Positions 1 to 8,265 of a stretch of 64,000 nucleotides of DNA are shown piece by piece (positions within the stretch are counted from its first letter, which is position 1; each line of letters begins with the position of its first letter). The notes beneath the pieces are model-generated. The model worked only from the letters and a program-made list of their open reading frames with translations. It was not told where the DNA came from and made no database searches. The DNA comes from Pseudomonas sp. AN-1. Its GTDB lineage: Bacteria; Pseudomonadota; Gammaproteobacteria; Pseudomonadales; Pseudomonadaceae. The position numbers and the translations under genes are program-made. The stretch is taken from assembly GCF_034057115.1 (NCBI RefSeq), contig NZ_CP139195.1:3038001-3102000 (forward strand), in the 5' to 3' direction.

Positions 1-273
1 CCACACCACGTAGGGGCGGCCGAGGTCGGCGTACAGGCGGTAGCTGCGGTTGTCCGGCAGGGCCAGCCGCGCGCTGGCGAAGGCGCGGGCGTCCTGCGCC
101 AGCGTCAGGCGCTGGCGCAATTCCGCCGGCTGGCCGGGATCGGCGAGCAGCTCGTCCACCGGCTGGCGCGCGGCCAGCAGCTGCCACTGGCCGCCGGCCA
201 GCTGGGCGTAGTAGCCGAGGCTGGAGCAGCCGGTCAGCAGGACGAGCAAGGAGAGCAGGCAGAGGCGCAACAT
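1..273 (-). CDS. Predicted aminopeptidase lipoprotein, N-terminal part (runs off the window)
   Basis: The 91 visible codons start at ATG 271-273 and continue past base 1. The protein opens with a type II signal peptide (MLRLCLLSLLVLLTGC) with lipobox LTGC, so it should be a lipid-anchored envelope protein. The text after it (GYYAQLAGGQWQLLAARQPV and later YRLYADLGRPYVVW) resembles the start of the Pfam 'Aminopep' putative zinc aminopeptidase family. The catalytic part is outside the window, so the family call rests on the N-terminus only. Confidence 0.6.
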   Translation of the reverse strand, partial: MLRLCLLSLLVLLTGCSSLGYYAQLAGGQWQLLAARQPVDELLADPGQPAELRQRLTLAQDARAFASARLALPDNRSYRLYADLGRPYVVW

Positions 274-361
274 GCCGACCACGCTAGCCGATCGCCCCGC
301 CTGCCGCCAGCCAGCGTGCGGCGCTATGCTGAACACAGATCCCCCACTCCCGGAGCCCGCC

Positions 362-775
362 ATGCGCGCCCTCCTCCTGCTGGCCGCGCTGAGCCTGCTC
401 GGCGCCTGCGCCAGCCCCCTGCCTGCCCCCGATCCGCAGCAGGCCTGGATCGAATTCCGTACCGAACCCGGCGAGCTGCTGATGGCCGAGAAGCTCGACG
501 GCCGGCGCCTCGACGACGGCCGCTACTTCCAGGTCAGCCCCGGCGCCCACCGCCTGGAGGCGAGCTACCGCTTCGAGGAGTACATCGGCTCGATGTTCGC
601 CCGCGATCCGGTGTACATGCTCTGCTACCTGCGCCTGGACTACGCCGGCTTCGCCGCCGGGACGCGCTACCGCTTCGTCGCACGCCACCAGCTGCTGCGG
701 ACCGAGTCCTGGCTGGAAGACGCCAGCGGCAAGCGCCTGGCCGACGGCCAGGAGTGGCATTGCATCAACCAGTAG
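362..775 (+). CDS. Small lipoprotein of unknown function
   Basis: This is a 137-residue protein. The start at 362 is preferred over upstream in-frame starts because it is preceded by CGGAG and begins directly with a lipoprotein signal (MRALLLLAALSLLGAC; lipobox LGAC, Cys at about residue 16). The mature part has no family I recognise. It contains two later cysteines (YMLCYL and EWHC) and is rich in Arg and Tyr. It runs toward trpI and its stop codon lies inside the 772-828 inverted repeat. Confidence 0.7.
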   Translation: MRALLLLAALSLLGACASPLPAPDPQQAWIEFRTEPGELLMAEKLDGRRLDDGRYFQVSPGAHRLEASYRFEEYIGSMFARDPVYMLCYLRLDYAGFAAGTRYRFVARHQLLRTESWLEDASGKRLADGQEWHCINQ

Positions 776-828
776 GGGCGAATTCATTCGCCACAATGCC
801 GCGTAAAGGCGAATGAATTCGCCCCTAC
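772..828. repeat. Long perfect inverted repeat joining two convergent genes
   Basis: The arms at 772-792 and 808-828 are 21 bases each and perfectly complementary (GTAGGGGCGAATTCATTCGCC and its reverse complement), with a 15-base loop. The TAG of the rightward lipoprotein gene (773-775) and the stop of leftward trpI (825-827) both lie inside the arms. It could be a bidirectional terminator without a T-tract, or a REP-type mobile repeat that captured both stops. Confidence 0.8.
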
Positions 829-1724
829 GGGGTCGTCGCCAGCTCGGCGCGTAGCCACGCCGCCAGCTCCACCGCCCGGCGGTCGCCGCCGCGCGCCGGC
901 ACCCACAGCGCCAGCCGCGCCGGGGTGGCGACGAAGCCCCAGGGCGCCTCCAGCCGCCCGGCGGCCAGGTCGTCGGCGACCAAGAGCTGCGGGGCGATGG
1001 CCACGCCGAGGCCGGCCACCGCCGCCTCCAGCAGGTAGTAGAGATGCTCGAAGCCCTGGCCGAGGCTGAGGCCGGCCGGATCGAGCCCCTGTGCGCGAGC
1101 CCACTGCGGCCAGGCCTGCGGCCGCGAGGCGGTGTGCAGCAGCGGCTCGCCGAGCAGCACACTCGCCGGCGCCGCACGCAGCGCCGCGTAACGCGCGTGG
1201 CGGCTGGACAGCACCGGGCCGATGCGTTCCTCGGCCAGCTCGAACACCTGCATATCCGCCGGCCACGGCGGCGCGGCGAACCACAGGGTGGCGTCCAGCC
1301 CCGGCCGACGCGGGTCCAGCTCGCCCTCGCTGGCGGAGAGCTGCAGGCGCAGCTGCGGCAGGTCGCGCTGCAGGCGGTCGAGGCGCGGGATGAACCAGCG
1401 CGCCAGCAGGCTGCCCGGACAGCCGAGCACGAACGGCGCCTGCGCGCGACCCTCGCGCAGCTCCGCACACACGCTGCGCAGGTCGTCGAAGGCCGCCGCC
1501 GCCACCGCACTCAGGCGTAAACCGGCATCGGTGAGTTTCACGCCGCGTCCGTCCTTGGCCAGCAGCGCCACGCCGAGGTGTTCCTCCAGCGCGCGCAGCT
1601 GGCGGCTGACCGCGCCGTGGGTGACGTGCAGCTCCGCGGCGGCGCGGCTGACGCTGCCCAGCCGCGCAGTAGCCTCGAAGGCACGCAGGGCGTTCAGCGG
1701 AGGGAGGTCGCGGAGCTGGCTCAT
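825..1724 (-). CDS. trpI: LysR-type activator of trpBA (TrpI)
   Basis: This is a 299-residue LysR regulator. The N-terminal winged HTH (about residues 5-65) reads [20 protein letters not shown] followed by [19 protein letters not shown], closely resembling pseudomonad TrpI. The effector domain follows. TrpI activates trpBA in response to indoleglycerol phosphate. The gene is divergent from trpBA with a 133-bp intergenic region holding a perfect LysR-style palindrome. ATG 1724 was chosen over the longer 1781 start because the family begins [17 protein letters not shown]. Its stop lies in the 772-828 inverted repeat. Confidence 0.9.
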   Translation of the reverse strand: MSQLRDLPPLNALRAFEATARLGSVSRAAAELHVTHGAVSRQLRALEEHLGVALLAKDGRGVKLTDAGLRLSAVAAAAFDDLRSVCAELREGRAQAPFVLGCPGSLLARWFIPRLDRLQRDLPQLRLQLSASEGELDPRRPGLDATLWFAAPPWPADMQVFELAEERIGPVLSSRHARYAALRAAPASVLLGEPLLHTASRPQAWPQWARAQGLDPAGLSLGQGFEHLYYLLEAAVAGLGVAIAPQLLVADDLAAGRLEAPWGFVATPARLALWVPARGGDRRAVELAAWLRAELATTP

Positions 1725-1781
1725 CGGTGATTTTTCCTGACAGGTCAGGGCGATCTTATCGCTTTTCCCGCCGTCCGCCAT

Positions 1782-1798
1782 TGGCTACCTTGTAGCCA
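1782..1798. promoter_or_regulatory. Candidate TrpI operator between trpI and trpB
   Basis: TGGCTAC-CTT-GTAGCCA is a perfect 7-bp inverted repeat with a 3-base spacer, centred 68 bp upstream of the trpB ATG. Size, symmetry and position fit a LysR-type recognition site. TrpI is known to bind the trpI-trpB intergenic region in pseudomonads; assignment of this exact site is inferred. Confidence 0.55.
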
Positions 1799-1857
1799 CT
1801 CGCCACAGGCGCGCGCCCTGCCCGCCCCTGTCGCCCCATTCCCCACTGGAGCCAGCC

Positions 1858-3087
1858 ATGACCCAGAGCTATTCCCACGGCCCCGACGAGCGCGGCCTGT
1901 TCGGCCCGTTCGGCGGCCAGTTCGTCGCCGAAACCCTGATGCCGCTGATCAACGACCTAGCCGCCGAGTACGAGGCCGCCAAGCAGGATCCGGCCTTCCT
2001 CGAAGAGCTGGCCTACTTCCAGCGCGACTACATCGGCCGCCCGAGCCCGCTGTACTTCGCCGAGCGCCTCACCGAGCACTGCGGCGGCGCCAGGATCTAC
2101 CTCAAGCGCGAGGAGCTGAACCACACCGGCGCGCACAAGATCAACAACTGCATCGGCCAGATCCTGCTGGCCCGGCGCATGGGCAAGAAGCGCATCATCG
2201 CCGAGACCGGCGCCGGCATGCACGGCGTGGCCAGCGCCACCGTGGCCGCGCGCTTCGGCATGGAGTGCGTGGTGTACATGGGCACCACCGACATCGACCG
2301 CCAGCAGGCCAACGTCTTCCGCATGAAGCTGCTCGGCGCCAAGGTCATCCCGGTCACCGCCGGCACCGGCACCCTCAAGGACGCCATGAACGAGGCGCTG
2401 CGCGACTGGGTGACCAACGTCCACGACACCTTCTACCTGATCGGCACCGCCGCCGGCCCGCACCCCTACCCGGCGATGGTCCGCGACTTCCAGTCGGTGA
2501 TCGGCAAGGAAACCCGCGCGCAGATGCTCGCCCAGGAAGGCCGCCTGCCGGACTCGCTGGTCGCCTGCATCGGCGGCGGCTCCAACGCCATCGGCCTGTT
2601 CCACAAGTTCCTCGACGAGCCGAGCGTGCAGATCGTCGGCGTCGAGGCGGCCGGCCACGGCATCGATACCGGCAAGCACGCCGCCAGCATGGCCGGCGGC
2701 GCGCCGGGCGTACTGCACGGCAACCGCACCTACCTGCTGCAGGACGCCGACGGCCAGATCACCGACGCCCACTCGATCTCCGCCGGCCTCGACTACCCCG
2801 GCGTCGGCCCCGAGCACGCCTGGCTGCACAAGGTCGGCCGCGTCGAGTACGTGCCGATCACCGACGACGAAGCCATGCAGGCGTTCCAGCAGTGCTGCCG
2901 CCTGGAAGGCATCATCCCGGCGCTGGAGTCGTCCCACGCCCTGGCCGAAGCCTTCAAGCGCGCGCCCAAGCTGCCCAAGGATCACCTGATGGTGGTCAAC
3001 CTGTCCGGCCGCGGCGACAAGGACATGCAGACCGTGATGCACTACCTGTCACTTGATGAAAAAGCCGACTCGGAGACCCGCGCATGA
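1858..3087 (+). CDS. trpB: Tryptophan synthase beta chain
   Basis: This 409-residue enzyme condenses indole with L-serine to give L-tryptophan in the cytoplasm as part of the alpha2beta2 TrpAB complex. The PLP lysine is visible at about residue 94 in HTGAHKINN, and the phosphate-binding loop reads GGGSNAIG. Length is normal for the family. It is preceded by GGAGCC and overlaps trpA by 4 bp (ATGA), implying translational coupling. trpI lies divergent upstream, and the palindrome at 1782-1798 is the likely control site. Confidence 0.97.
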   Translation: MTQSYSHGPDERGLFGPFGGQFVAETLMPLINDLAAEYEAAKQDPAFLEELAYFQRDYIGRPSPLYFAERLTEHCGGARIYLKREELNHTGAHKINNCIGQILLARRMGKKRIIAETGAGMHGVASATVAARFGMECVVYMGTTDIDRQQANVFRMKLLGAKVIPVTAGTGTLKDAMNEALRDWVTNVHDTFYLIGTAAGPHPYPAMVRDFQSVIGKETRAQMLAQEGRLPDSLVACIGGGSNAIGLFHKFLDEPSVQIVGVEAAGHGIDTGKHAASMAGGAPGVLHGNRTYLLQDADGQITDAHSISAGLDYPGVGPEHAWLHKVGRVEYVPITDDEAMQAFQQCCRLEGIIPALESSHALAEAFKRAPKLPKDHLMVVNLSGRGDKDMQTVMHYLSLDEKADSETRA

Positions 3088-3893
3088 GCCGCCTGCAGAG
3101 CCGCTTCGCCGCACTGAAGCAAGAGAACCGCGCCGCCCTGGTCACCTTCGTCACCGCCGGCGACCCGGACTACGCCACCTCGCTGGAAATCCTCAAGGGC
3201 CTGCCGGACGCCGGCGCCGACGTGATCGAACTGGGCATGCCGTTCACCGACCCGATGGCCGACGGCCCGGCCATCCAGCTGGCCAACATCCGCGCCCTCG
3301 GCAACGGCCAGAACATGCAGAAAACCCTGCAGATGGTCCGCGAGTTCCGCGCGGGCAACCAGGACACCCCGCTGGTGCTGATGGGCTACTACAACCCGAT
3401 CTTCTGCTACGGCGTGGAACGCTTCGTTGCCGATGCCAAGGAAGCCGGCGTCGACGGCCTGATCGTGGTCGACCTGCCGCCGGAGCACAACGACGAACTG
3501 TGCGACCCGGCCCAGGCCGCCGGCATCGACTTCATCCGCCTGACCACCCCGACCACCGACGACGCCCGCCTGCCGACCGTGCTCGCCGGCAGCTCCGGCT
3601 TCGTCTACTACGTCTCGGTGGCCGGCGTCACCGGCGCCGGCGCGGCGACCATGGGCCAGGTGGAAGAAGCGGTGGCGCGCCTGCGCCGCCACACCGACCT
3701 GCCGCTGTGCATCGGCTTCGGCATCCGTACACCCGAACACGCCGCCGAAGTGGCCAAGCGCGCCGATGGCGCGGTGGTGGGGTCGGCGTTGATCGACAAG
3801 ATCGCCAAGGCGGCCTCGCCGGCCGAGGCGGTGAGTGGGGTGCTGGGGTTGTGTCGGGAGTTGGCGGAGGGGGTGCGGGGGGCGCGGAAGTAA
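3084..3893 (+). CDS. trpA: Tryptophan synthase alpha chain
   Basis: This 269-residue TIM-barrel protein cleaves indole-3-glycerol phosphate to indole and glyceraldehyde 3-phosphate and passes indole to TrpB. The catalytic pair is visible at Glu49 ([11 protein letters not shown]) and Asp60 (MADGP), and the flexible loop region is intact (VAGVTGAG). It overlaps trpB by 4 bp and is followed by a hairpin with a T-run, so trpBA is a two-gene operon. The last ~60 bases are unusually G-rich, with no sign of truncation. Confidence 0.97.
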   Translation: MSRLQSRFAALKQENRAALVTFVTAGDPDYATSLEILKGLPDAGADVIELGMPFTDPMADGPAIQLANIRALGNGQNMQKTLQMVREFRAGNQDTPLVLMGYYNPIFCYGVERFVADAKEAGVDGLIVVDLPPEHNDELCDPAQAAGIDFIRLTTPTTDDARLPTVLAGSSGFVYYVSVAGVTGAGAATMGQVEEAVARLRRHTDLPLCIGFGIRTPEHAAEVAKRADGAVVGSALIDKIAKAASPAEAVSGVLGLCRELAEGVRGARK

Positions 3894-3922
3894 GGGCTTA
3901 CGGCACCGAGTCTTAGATGAGG

Positions 3923-3959
3923 AAAGCCGCTGCTTCCGTTAGGAGGCGGCGGCTTTTTT
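3923..3959 (+). terminator. Rho-independent terminator of trpBA
   Basis: AAGCCGCTGCTTCC pairs (with a few G-U pairs) to GGAGGCGGCGGCTT across a GTTA loop and is followed by a run of six T. It lies about 30 bases after the trpA stop. Confidence 0.85.
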
Positions 3960-3989
3960 GTGGGGGTTCTCAAGGCTGGTACTGGATAA

Positions 3990-4631
3990 TCAAACCTCAA
4001 AAAAGCCCGCCTTGTAGTACAGATAAATCCACTCCGGCGAGTATCTTCCCTGTGCAACACCCAACAAGATGGATAAGTGGTAAAGATACGCACGGGCAAG
4101 ATACGGCTTTTCTGAAAAAAATTTTTTGCACAAGTCATTTTTTATGGAGAAATCAAGCCCGCCGTTCGCTTTGATTCGTTCAATCAGCTGAGCGGCCTTT
4201 GCCTTTTTGTCTTCCCGCCCAAACAAGTATGACGTCTCGACAATAATCCTCGAGATTTCATGTTTTGCGTGGCAGCCAAGGCCTGAATATTCGGCCTCCT
4301 TGAGATACGCGTTTAGCAGATCAGCTGACGGCTTTCCGTTTCCGGTCACTAAAGTAATGAGATTCGTCTTGGACATCGCTTTGCCTGCACAGTCCATCGA
4401 CACTTCGGCACACAGAATTACTTTTTCAAGGCTGGAAAAGTCATCTTTTGATGGCTTTGTTTTTATCGATCGCATGAAGTTCGTGTCGTCTCGCTGGGTG
4501 TCTCTTTGCGAGTCAACAACGATGTCTCCGCCAACCAAATTGATGGCCCAGCGAGCGTCCGAAGCGCCTTTGTAAAGTAACGCAATCCAACCGGCAATCA
4601 GAGCAAAAAAAATCAAGGCTAATCTTAGCAT
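3990..4631 (-). CDS. Unknown protein with N-terminal membrane anchor, AT-rich gene
   Basis: This 213-residue protein begins MLRLALIFFALIAGWIALLY, one membrane-spanning or signal segment, followed by a soluble, charged domain with several Cys (GCHAKHEISRI, LCKKFF). The start at 4631 is preferred to longer in-frame starts because it places the hydrophobic segment at the N-terminus. I recognise no family. Base composition is clearly lower in GC than trpBA on one side and the membrane-protein gene on the other, suggesting recent acquisition. A diverged inverted repeat lies just upstream (4681-4755). Confidence 0.55.
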   Translation of the reverse strand: MLRLALIFFALIAGWIALLYKGASDARWAINLVGGDIVVDSQRDTQRDDTNFMRSIKTKPSKDDFSSLEKVILCAEVSMDCAGKAMSKTNLITLVTGNGKPSADLLNAYLKEAEYSGLGCHAKHEISRIIVETSYLFGREDKKAKAAQLIERIKANGGLDFSIKNDLCKKFFSEKPYLARAYLYHLSILLGVAQGRYSPEWIYLYYKAGFFEV

Positions 4632-4680
4632 CCGTGCTTCTCCAATCGATCTTTGCCAATATTCATATTTGAGGCAGCAC

Positions 4681-4755
4681 GTAGGGTAGACAACGGCGAA
4701 GCCTCCTCTACCAATGGCTGCGGTGGACAATCACTGCGCGAGTTTTCCACCCTAC
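4681..4755. repeat. Diverged inverted repeat of the GTAGGGTxGA type
   Basis: The outer ends GTAGGGTAGACAA and TTTTCCACCCTAC are imperfect inverted copies separated by about 50 bases, with an internal GGTGGAC. Short repeats beginning GTAGGGTGGA are common intergenic elements in pseudomonads. This copy is degraded. Confidence 0.5.
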
Positions 4756-4781
4756 GGGATGGTACTCGTGAGCGGACGCGG

Positions 4782-5189
4782 CTAGAGCAGGATCCACAGC
4801 AACTTGCTCGCCGCCCAGAGCCCATGCAGGATCACGAACAGTTGGGCCAGCCATGTCCACAACTGCAACTTGGTATTGTCCGCGCACCGCCAGATCGCCA
4901 GCAGGGAAAACGCCAGGAAACCGATGATCGGCGGCGCGAGCAGGAGGACGATAGCCGTCTCCTGCGCAAGGCCTAGTGAATGTTTCAGGAAGAGGACGCC
5001 CCTGACCAGCACCGAACTGATGCCGATACCCAGCAGGCCGAAAACCAGAACCGAGCCCAGCAAGTACACCAGCCAGAATGCCTTCCATAGCGGCTGAGTA
5101 CCGTCCAGATAGCCGGTGAGTCCGCTACGAAGTCCGGCTGGCTCCAGTGCACTAGCTGCGGGAGTGCGATACGGATCGCTGCTGTTCAT
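4782..5189 (-). CDS. Small integral membrane protein, paralogue of the gene at 9357-9758
   Basis: This 135-residue protein has a soluble N-terminus, a conserved block GYLDGTQPLWKAFWL, and about three membrane segments (YLLGSVLVFGLLGIGISSVL; IVLLLAPPIIGFLAFSLLAI; LFVILHGLWAASKLLWILL). It aligns along its length with the protein at 9357-9758: both share GYLDGxQPLWKA, PPIxGFLxFSLLAxWRCAxNT and a hydrophobic C-terminus ending LLxIxx. Even the sequence just upstream of the start is similar (GGCATCCTTGC on the given strand). The function is unknown. Confidence 0.7.
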   Translation of the reverse strand: MNSSDPYRTPAASALEPAGLRSGLTGYLDGTQPLWKAFWLVYLLGSVLVFGLLGIGISSVLVRGVLFLKHSLGLAQETAIVLLLAPPIIGFLAFSLLAIWRCADNTKLQLWTWLAQLFVILHGLWAASKLLWILL

Positions 5190-5524
5190 GGGGCATCCTT
5201 GCCTGGCTGGAGAGTCGTTCGCTCGACACTATCCCATCCGCAGACGCCAAACCAGATCCTGCCAGCCGATCGCGCGAATCCCGGACAGACCACAACTACC
5301 TGAAGATCTGTCTGCGGCTGGAGGAGCGTCCAGAGGTCAGGCTCCCGCGCTGGAACGTGGAAGCCATCAAAACAGCAAGACACAGTGCCTTTTGACCTGC
5401 CCCCAACCACGGCAAATAATTCCGCGCTCCCCCCACGAAGGAGCGTGGGAGCCATCGACACCCTGGGAGTTGCCAGCAGCCGGGCGGAACTTGCGAAGCG
5501 TATCCACTCGGATACACTAGGCAC
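5190..5524. other. 335-bp intergenic region between divergent genes
   Basis: No convincing gene was found. The right end holds a candidate promoter and palindrome for the toxin-antitoxin pair (5491-5518). The rest has no obvious hairpin or repeat. Confidence 0.5.
5491..5518 (+). promoter_or_regulatory. Candidate promoter with overlapping operator for the toxin-antitoxin pair
   Basis: TTGCGA (5491-5496) and TACACT (5513-5518) are spaced 16 bases apart like a weak sigma-70 promoter. The palindrome GTATCC-ACTC-GGATAC (5500-5515) lies between and over them, 10 bp before the toxin ATG. Autorepression through such a palindrome is usual for type II modules; this site is inferred. Confidence 0.45.
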
Positions 5525-5821
5525 ATGACCTACCTCATCCAGCAGACCGACACCTTCGCCCACTGGCACTCCGCGTTGCGCGACCTGCGCGCCAGGATCG
5601 CCATCGCCCGTCGCATCGACCGCGCCGCAGCCGGCAATCTGGGCGACGTGAAGCCGGTGGGCGAGGGGGTTTCGGAAATGCGCGTGGATGTTGGGCCGGG
5701 TTACCGGCTGTACTTCACGCGACGTGGCGAGATGCTGATCCTGCTGCTGTGCGGCGGGGACAAGTCCTCGCAGTCGCGTGACATTGCGCTGGCCAAGCGG
5801 CTGGCTGGAGAGATCGAATGA
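5525..5821 (+). CDS. RelE/ParE-superfamily toxin (HigB-like addiction module killer protein)
   Basis: This 98-residue protein of the 'addiction module killer' type carries the features of that group: an N-terminal FAHWHSALRDLRARIAIARRI helix pair, then GDVKPVGEGVSEMRVDVGPGYRLYF and a C-terminal GGDKSSQSRDIALAKRLA. The family folds like RelE and usually cleaves translated mRNA. The toxin gene comes first, as in higBA modules, and overlaps the antitoxin gene by 4 bp. Toxicity here is inferred from family and arrangement. Confidence 0.85.
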   Translation: MTYLIQQTDTFAHWHSALRDLRARIAIARRIDRAAAGNLGDVKPVGEGVSEMRVDVGPGYRLYFTRRGEMLILLLCGGDKSSQSRDIALAKRLAGEIE

Positions 5822-6108
5822 AACCCGTGATTACCGAATTCGACCTGGCGGCGCTGCTCGACAGCGAGGAAGCCATCAGCGAATACCTGTCCCAGGTGCT
5901 GGCCGAGGGCGATACCGACGAACTGATTCGCGCCGTCGGCCACGTCGCCAAGGCGCGCGGCATGGCGCAGATTGCGCGTGATTCCGGTCTGGGCCGCGCC
6001 AGCCTGTACAAGGCCTTCGCTCCCGGCGCAAAACCCCGCTTCGATACTGTGGTGAAGGTGATGCGTGCGATGGGCGTCGAGCTGACCGCGCATCCGCTGC
6101 GCGCCTGA
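5818..6108 (+). CDS. HTH antitoxin partner (HigA-like addiction module antidote)
   Basis: This 96-residue XRE-type protein has an HTH at roughly residues 50-75 (MAQIARDSGLGRASLYKAF) and the typical ending VVKVMRAMGVELTAHP of the addiction-module antidote family. It should neutralise the toxin and repress the pair, probably at the palindrome 5500-5515. Its ATG overlaps the toxin stop (ATGA), which couples the two. Confidence 0.87.
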   Translation: MKPVITEFDLAALLDSEEAISEYLSQVLAEGDTDELIRAVGHVAKARGMAQIARDSGLGRASLYKAFAPGAKPRFDTVVKVMRAMGVELTAHPLRA

Positions 6109-6133
6109 TTTCCAGACTGCAGAACACCAGACC

Positions 6134-6553
6134 ATGTGGCACCAATACCGCTTCCAGCTCAAACCCCGCCGTCGCGGCTTTCATCTGGTGACGGACGAGA
6201 TCCTCGCCCAGTGTCCGGCGCTGCGCGAGATGCGGGTCGGGCTGATGCACGTGTTCATCCAGCACACCTCCGCCTCGCTGACCCTCAACGAGAACGCCGA
6301 CCCCACGGTGCGCAGCGACTTCGAGGCCTGGTTCGACCGCGCGGTACGCGAGGACGAGCCGTACTACCGGCACACCCTGGAAGGCAGCGACGACCTGCCG
6401 GCGCATATCAAGAGCAGCCTGCTGGGCAGCAGCCTGAGCCTGCCGATCAGCAACGGCCGGCCGGCGCTGGGCACCTGGCAGGGCATCTACCTGGGCGAGC
6501 ACCGCGAGCATGGCGGGGCGCGGACGCTGGTGGTGACCCTGCACGGGGAGTGA
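6134..6553 (+). CDS. YjbQ / UPF0047 family protein
   Basis: This 139-residue cytoplasmic protein has the conserved family core: GLMHVFIQHTSASLTLNENA, then the DD/HIKSSLLGSSLSLPI segment and GTWQGIYLGEHR. The E. coli member YjbQ was reported to have weak thiamin phosphate synthase activity; the true role is unsettled. The length is typical. It starts 25 bp after the antitoxin gene but is probably unrelated to it. Confidence 0.9.
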   Translation: MWHQYRFQLKPRRRGFHLVTDEILAQCPALREMRVGLMHVFIQHTSASLTLNENADPTVRSDFEAWFDRAVREDEPYYRHTLEGSDDLPAHIKSSLLGSSLSLPISNGRPALGTWQGIYLGEHREHGGARTLVVTLHGE

Positions 6554-6593
6554 GCCCCCCGTCCGGGGCCTGCCGCCCCGCTCCGGTCCAGGC

Positions 6594-7301
6594 TCAGTCG
6601 CCGACAAGCCACCCGCCGCCTGCCAGGTCGCTTCTGGCGGCTTTCCTGAACTCGCGCGCAGCGGCCGGCTCTGTCCGCCTTTCGAACACGTCACCGCGAT
6701 AGTGAAAGGTCTGGATACCGACCGGATATGCCGTGCCACCGATGAACAGGTGGTCGTCGGTCGCCAGCTTGTGCAGCAGGGTCCGGAAGAAGCCGCACTT
6801 CGGGGTGCCCGGCTCGATCATTTCCGCATACTTCAGCTGGGCCGGCTCGGCCTTGCCGGGGCACAGCCCGGGAAAGGCCGACAGCAGATAGCTTCCGGCA
6901 TGGACGAACTGCCCGGGCCGAACCTGCACTTTCGAGGCGTCGGCCATGGCGCGGGGAAAGTAGACGAAATACAGGCTCCGATCGCCCGGCATGCCCGAGC
7001 GAAAGACTGCGGCAACCGCCCGATATTCGCCGGGCTCGGCGTTCAGCAGGTAGAGGCGGCCATCCTTGCCGTAGTTCGAACCTGTCAGCCGCTCCTCGCA
7101 TGCCTCGCCGGCGCCCGTCGCGCAGCTCCTGACGAAATACGCACCGTCTGCCCGGTAGGTGGCCAGAGCGGAGATGCGAACCTTCAGCGCCATGCCCACC
7201 GCGGCGCTTTGCGTGCTCTGCGGCCGCGGCACGGGCACGGATTGAGCGGCGCAGCCGGCGAGCAGCATGAGCACAACGGCAATCGGAGCAGCCCCGGACA
7301 T
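6594..7301 (-). CDS. Lipoprotein of unknown function
   Basis: This 235-residue protein starts at ATG 7301 behind GAGGCGGGA. The signal MSGAAPIAVVLMLLAGC ends in lipobox LAGC. The mature domain has four later cysteines (SCATGAGEAC, GLCPGK, KCGFF) and a pattern LLNAEPGEYRAVAAVF typical of lipoproteins with a beta-sandwich (DUF-type) fold. I do not recognise the family. It has no obvious operon partner. Confidence 0.7.
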   Translation of the reverse strand: MSGAAPIAVVLMLLAGCAAQSVPVPRPQSTQSAAVGMALKVRISALATYRADGAYFVRSCATGAGEACEERLTGSNYGKDGRLYLLNAEPGEYRAVAAVFRSGMPGDRSLYFVYFPRAMADASKVQVRPGQFVHAGSYLLSAFPGLCPGKAEPAQLKYAEMIEPGTPKCGFFRTLLHKLATDDHLFIGGTAYPVGIQTFHYRGDVFERRTEPAAAREFRKAARSDLAGGGWLVGD

Positions 7302-7462
7302 TCCCGCCTCTGGACGAAGTGGCCATTCGATGGGCTCAGTCTAGTACTCCGGCCTGGCCCAGCCGCGGAGCGTGCCCGCGCTCCCGCGGCCGGACGCGGG
7401 GCGTGCACAGGGCAGGCAGCCACGCCGCAGCCTGGCAGCCACCGGTCGCACCGGTGATCGCC

Positions 7463-7978
7463 TCAGTACGGCGCCTGCCCCAGGTAGTTGCCCTTCGGGT
7501 CGTAGTGGCAGACCACGATCATCTTGTCGTCGCACTCGCTGACGCCGCAGCCGAGCTGGCGGGTGTCGCTCCAGACCATCTGCGTGTAGTGGCCGCTGGG
7601 CGCCCAGTTGTGCCGGCGCAGCGGGCCGCCGCGGTACAGGCGGCGCTCCCTTGCCCAGGCCAGGGCAGCGTCCTTGACCTCGTAGTAGCCGGCGGTGGCG
7701 CGGTAGAGGTTCTCGCCGTAGCCGGAGCCACGGCTGTGCTGCAGGCGGCAGCTGGTGTCGGCGAGGCGGTCGGCCCAGCGCTGGGCGCTGGCGGCGATCC
7801 GTGGCGACCATTGCAGCGGCGGCACGCCGACCTCGGCGCGGGCGCGGTTGTGCACGCGCAGCAGGTCGCGCACCTCGCCGCGGTCGAGGTGCGAACCGGT
7901 GGCGGCGGAGGCGTCGGTAGAGGCGAGCAGCAGCAGGGCGGCGAGGCAGGAGGACAGCAGACGGGCAGGGCGGAGCAT
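7463..7978 (-). CDS. Secreted CAP-domain (SCP/PR1-like) protein
   Basis: This 171-residue protein has a Sec signal peptide (MLRPARLLSSCLAALLLLASTDASA) followed by a CAP domain. Visible family marks are LLRVHNRARAEVG, WSPRIAASAQRWADRLA, GYGENLYRA, the CAP1-like HYTQMVWSDTRQLGCG and CAP2-like VVCHYDPKGNY. Bacterial CAP proteins are extracytoplasmic; some have metal- or ligand-binding or protease roles, none provable here. ATG 7978 was chosen because it puts the signal peptide at the N-terminus. Confidence 0.88.
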   Translation of the reverse strand: MLRPARLLSSCLAALLLLASTDASAATGSHLDRGEVRDLLRVHNRARAEVGVPPLQWSPRIAASAQRWADRLADTSCRLQHSRGSGYGENLYRATAGYYEVKDAALAWARERRLYRGGPLRRHNWAPSGHYTQMVWSDTRQLGCGVSECDDKMIVVCHYDPKGNYLGQAPY

Positions 7979-8265
7979 GGGGAGTTTTCCCGGGACAGGG
8001 TGGACGGACCGAGCGCAGACCATCCGCCACCGGCCGCGTTCCCCAGCCACGCGGCGAGCCGACGAGCGCCTGACGGAAGGCGGCCACGGTCGAGCCTTCG
8101 GCTTCCATCCCGGCGCCATGCTCCCTGGGTGACGCCCCGCGGGCATGCCGCAGCAAATAGCACTTGCACCGCCACCGCGATTGCCGCGATAAGCAGGAAA
8201 AAACCGGATGCGGGCGCCGGCCGGAGCGAGGCCGACCGCGCTGCCCATGAGGAAAGGAGCGGGCG

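Noticed and set aside
1957-3042. Long minus-strand frame across trpB
   Set aside because: It is the antisense shadow of trpB caused by high GC; the trpB protein is unmistakable. The same applies to long antisense frames over pycAB, uvrD, zwf and prlC.
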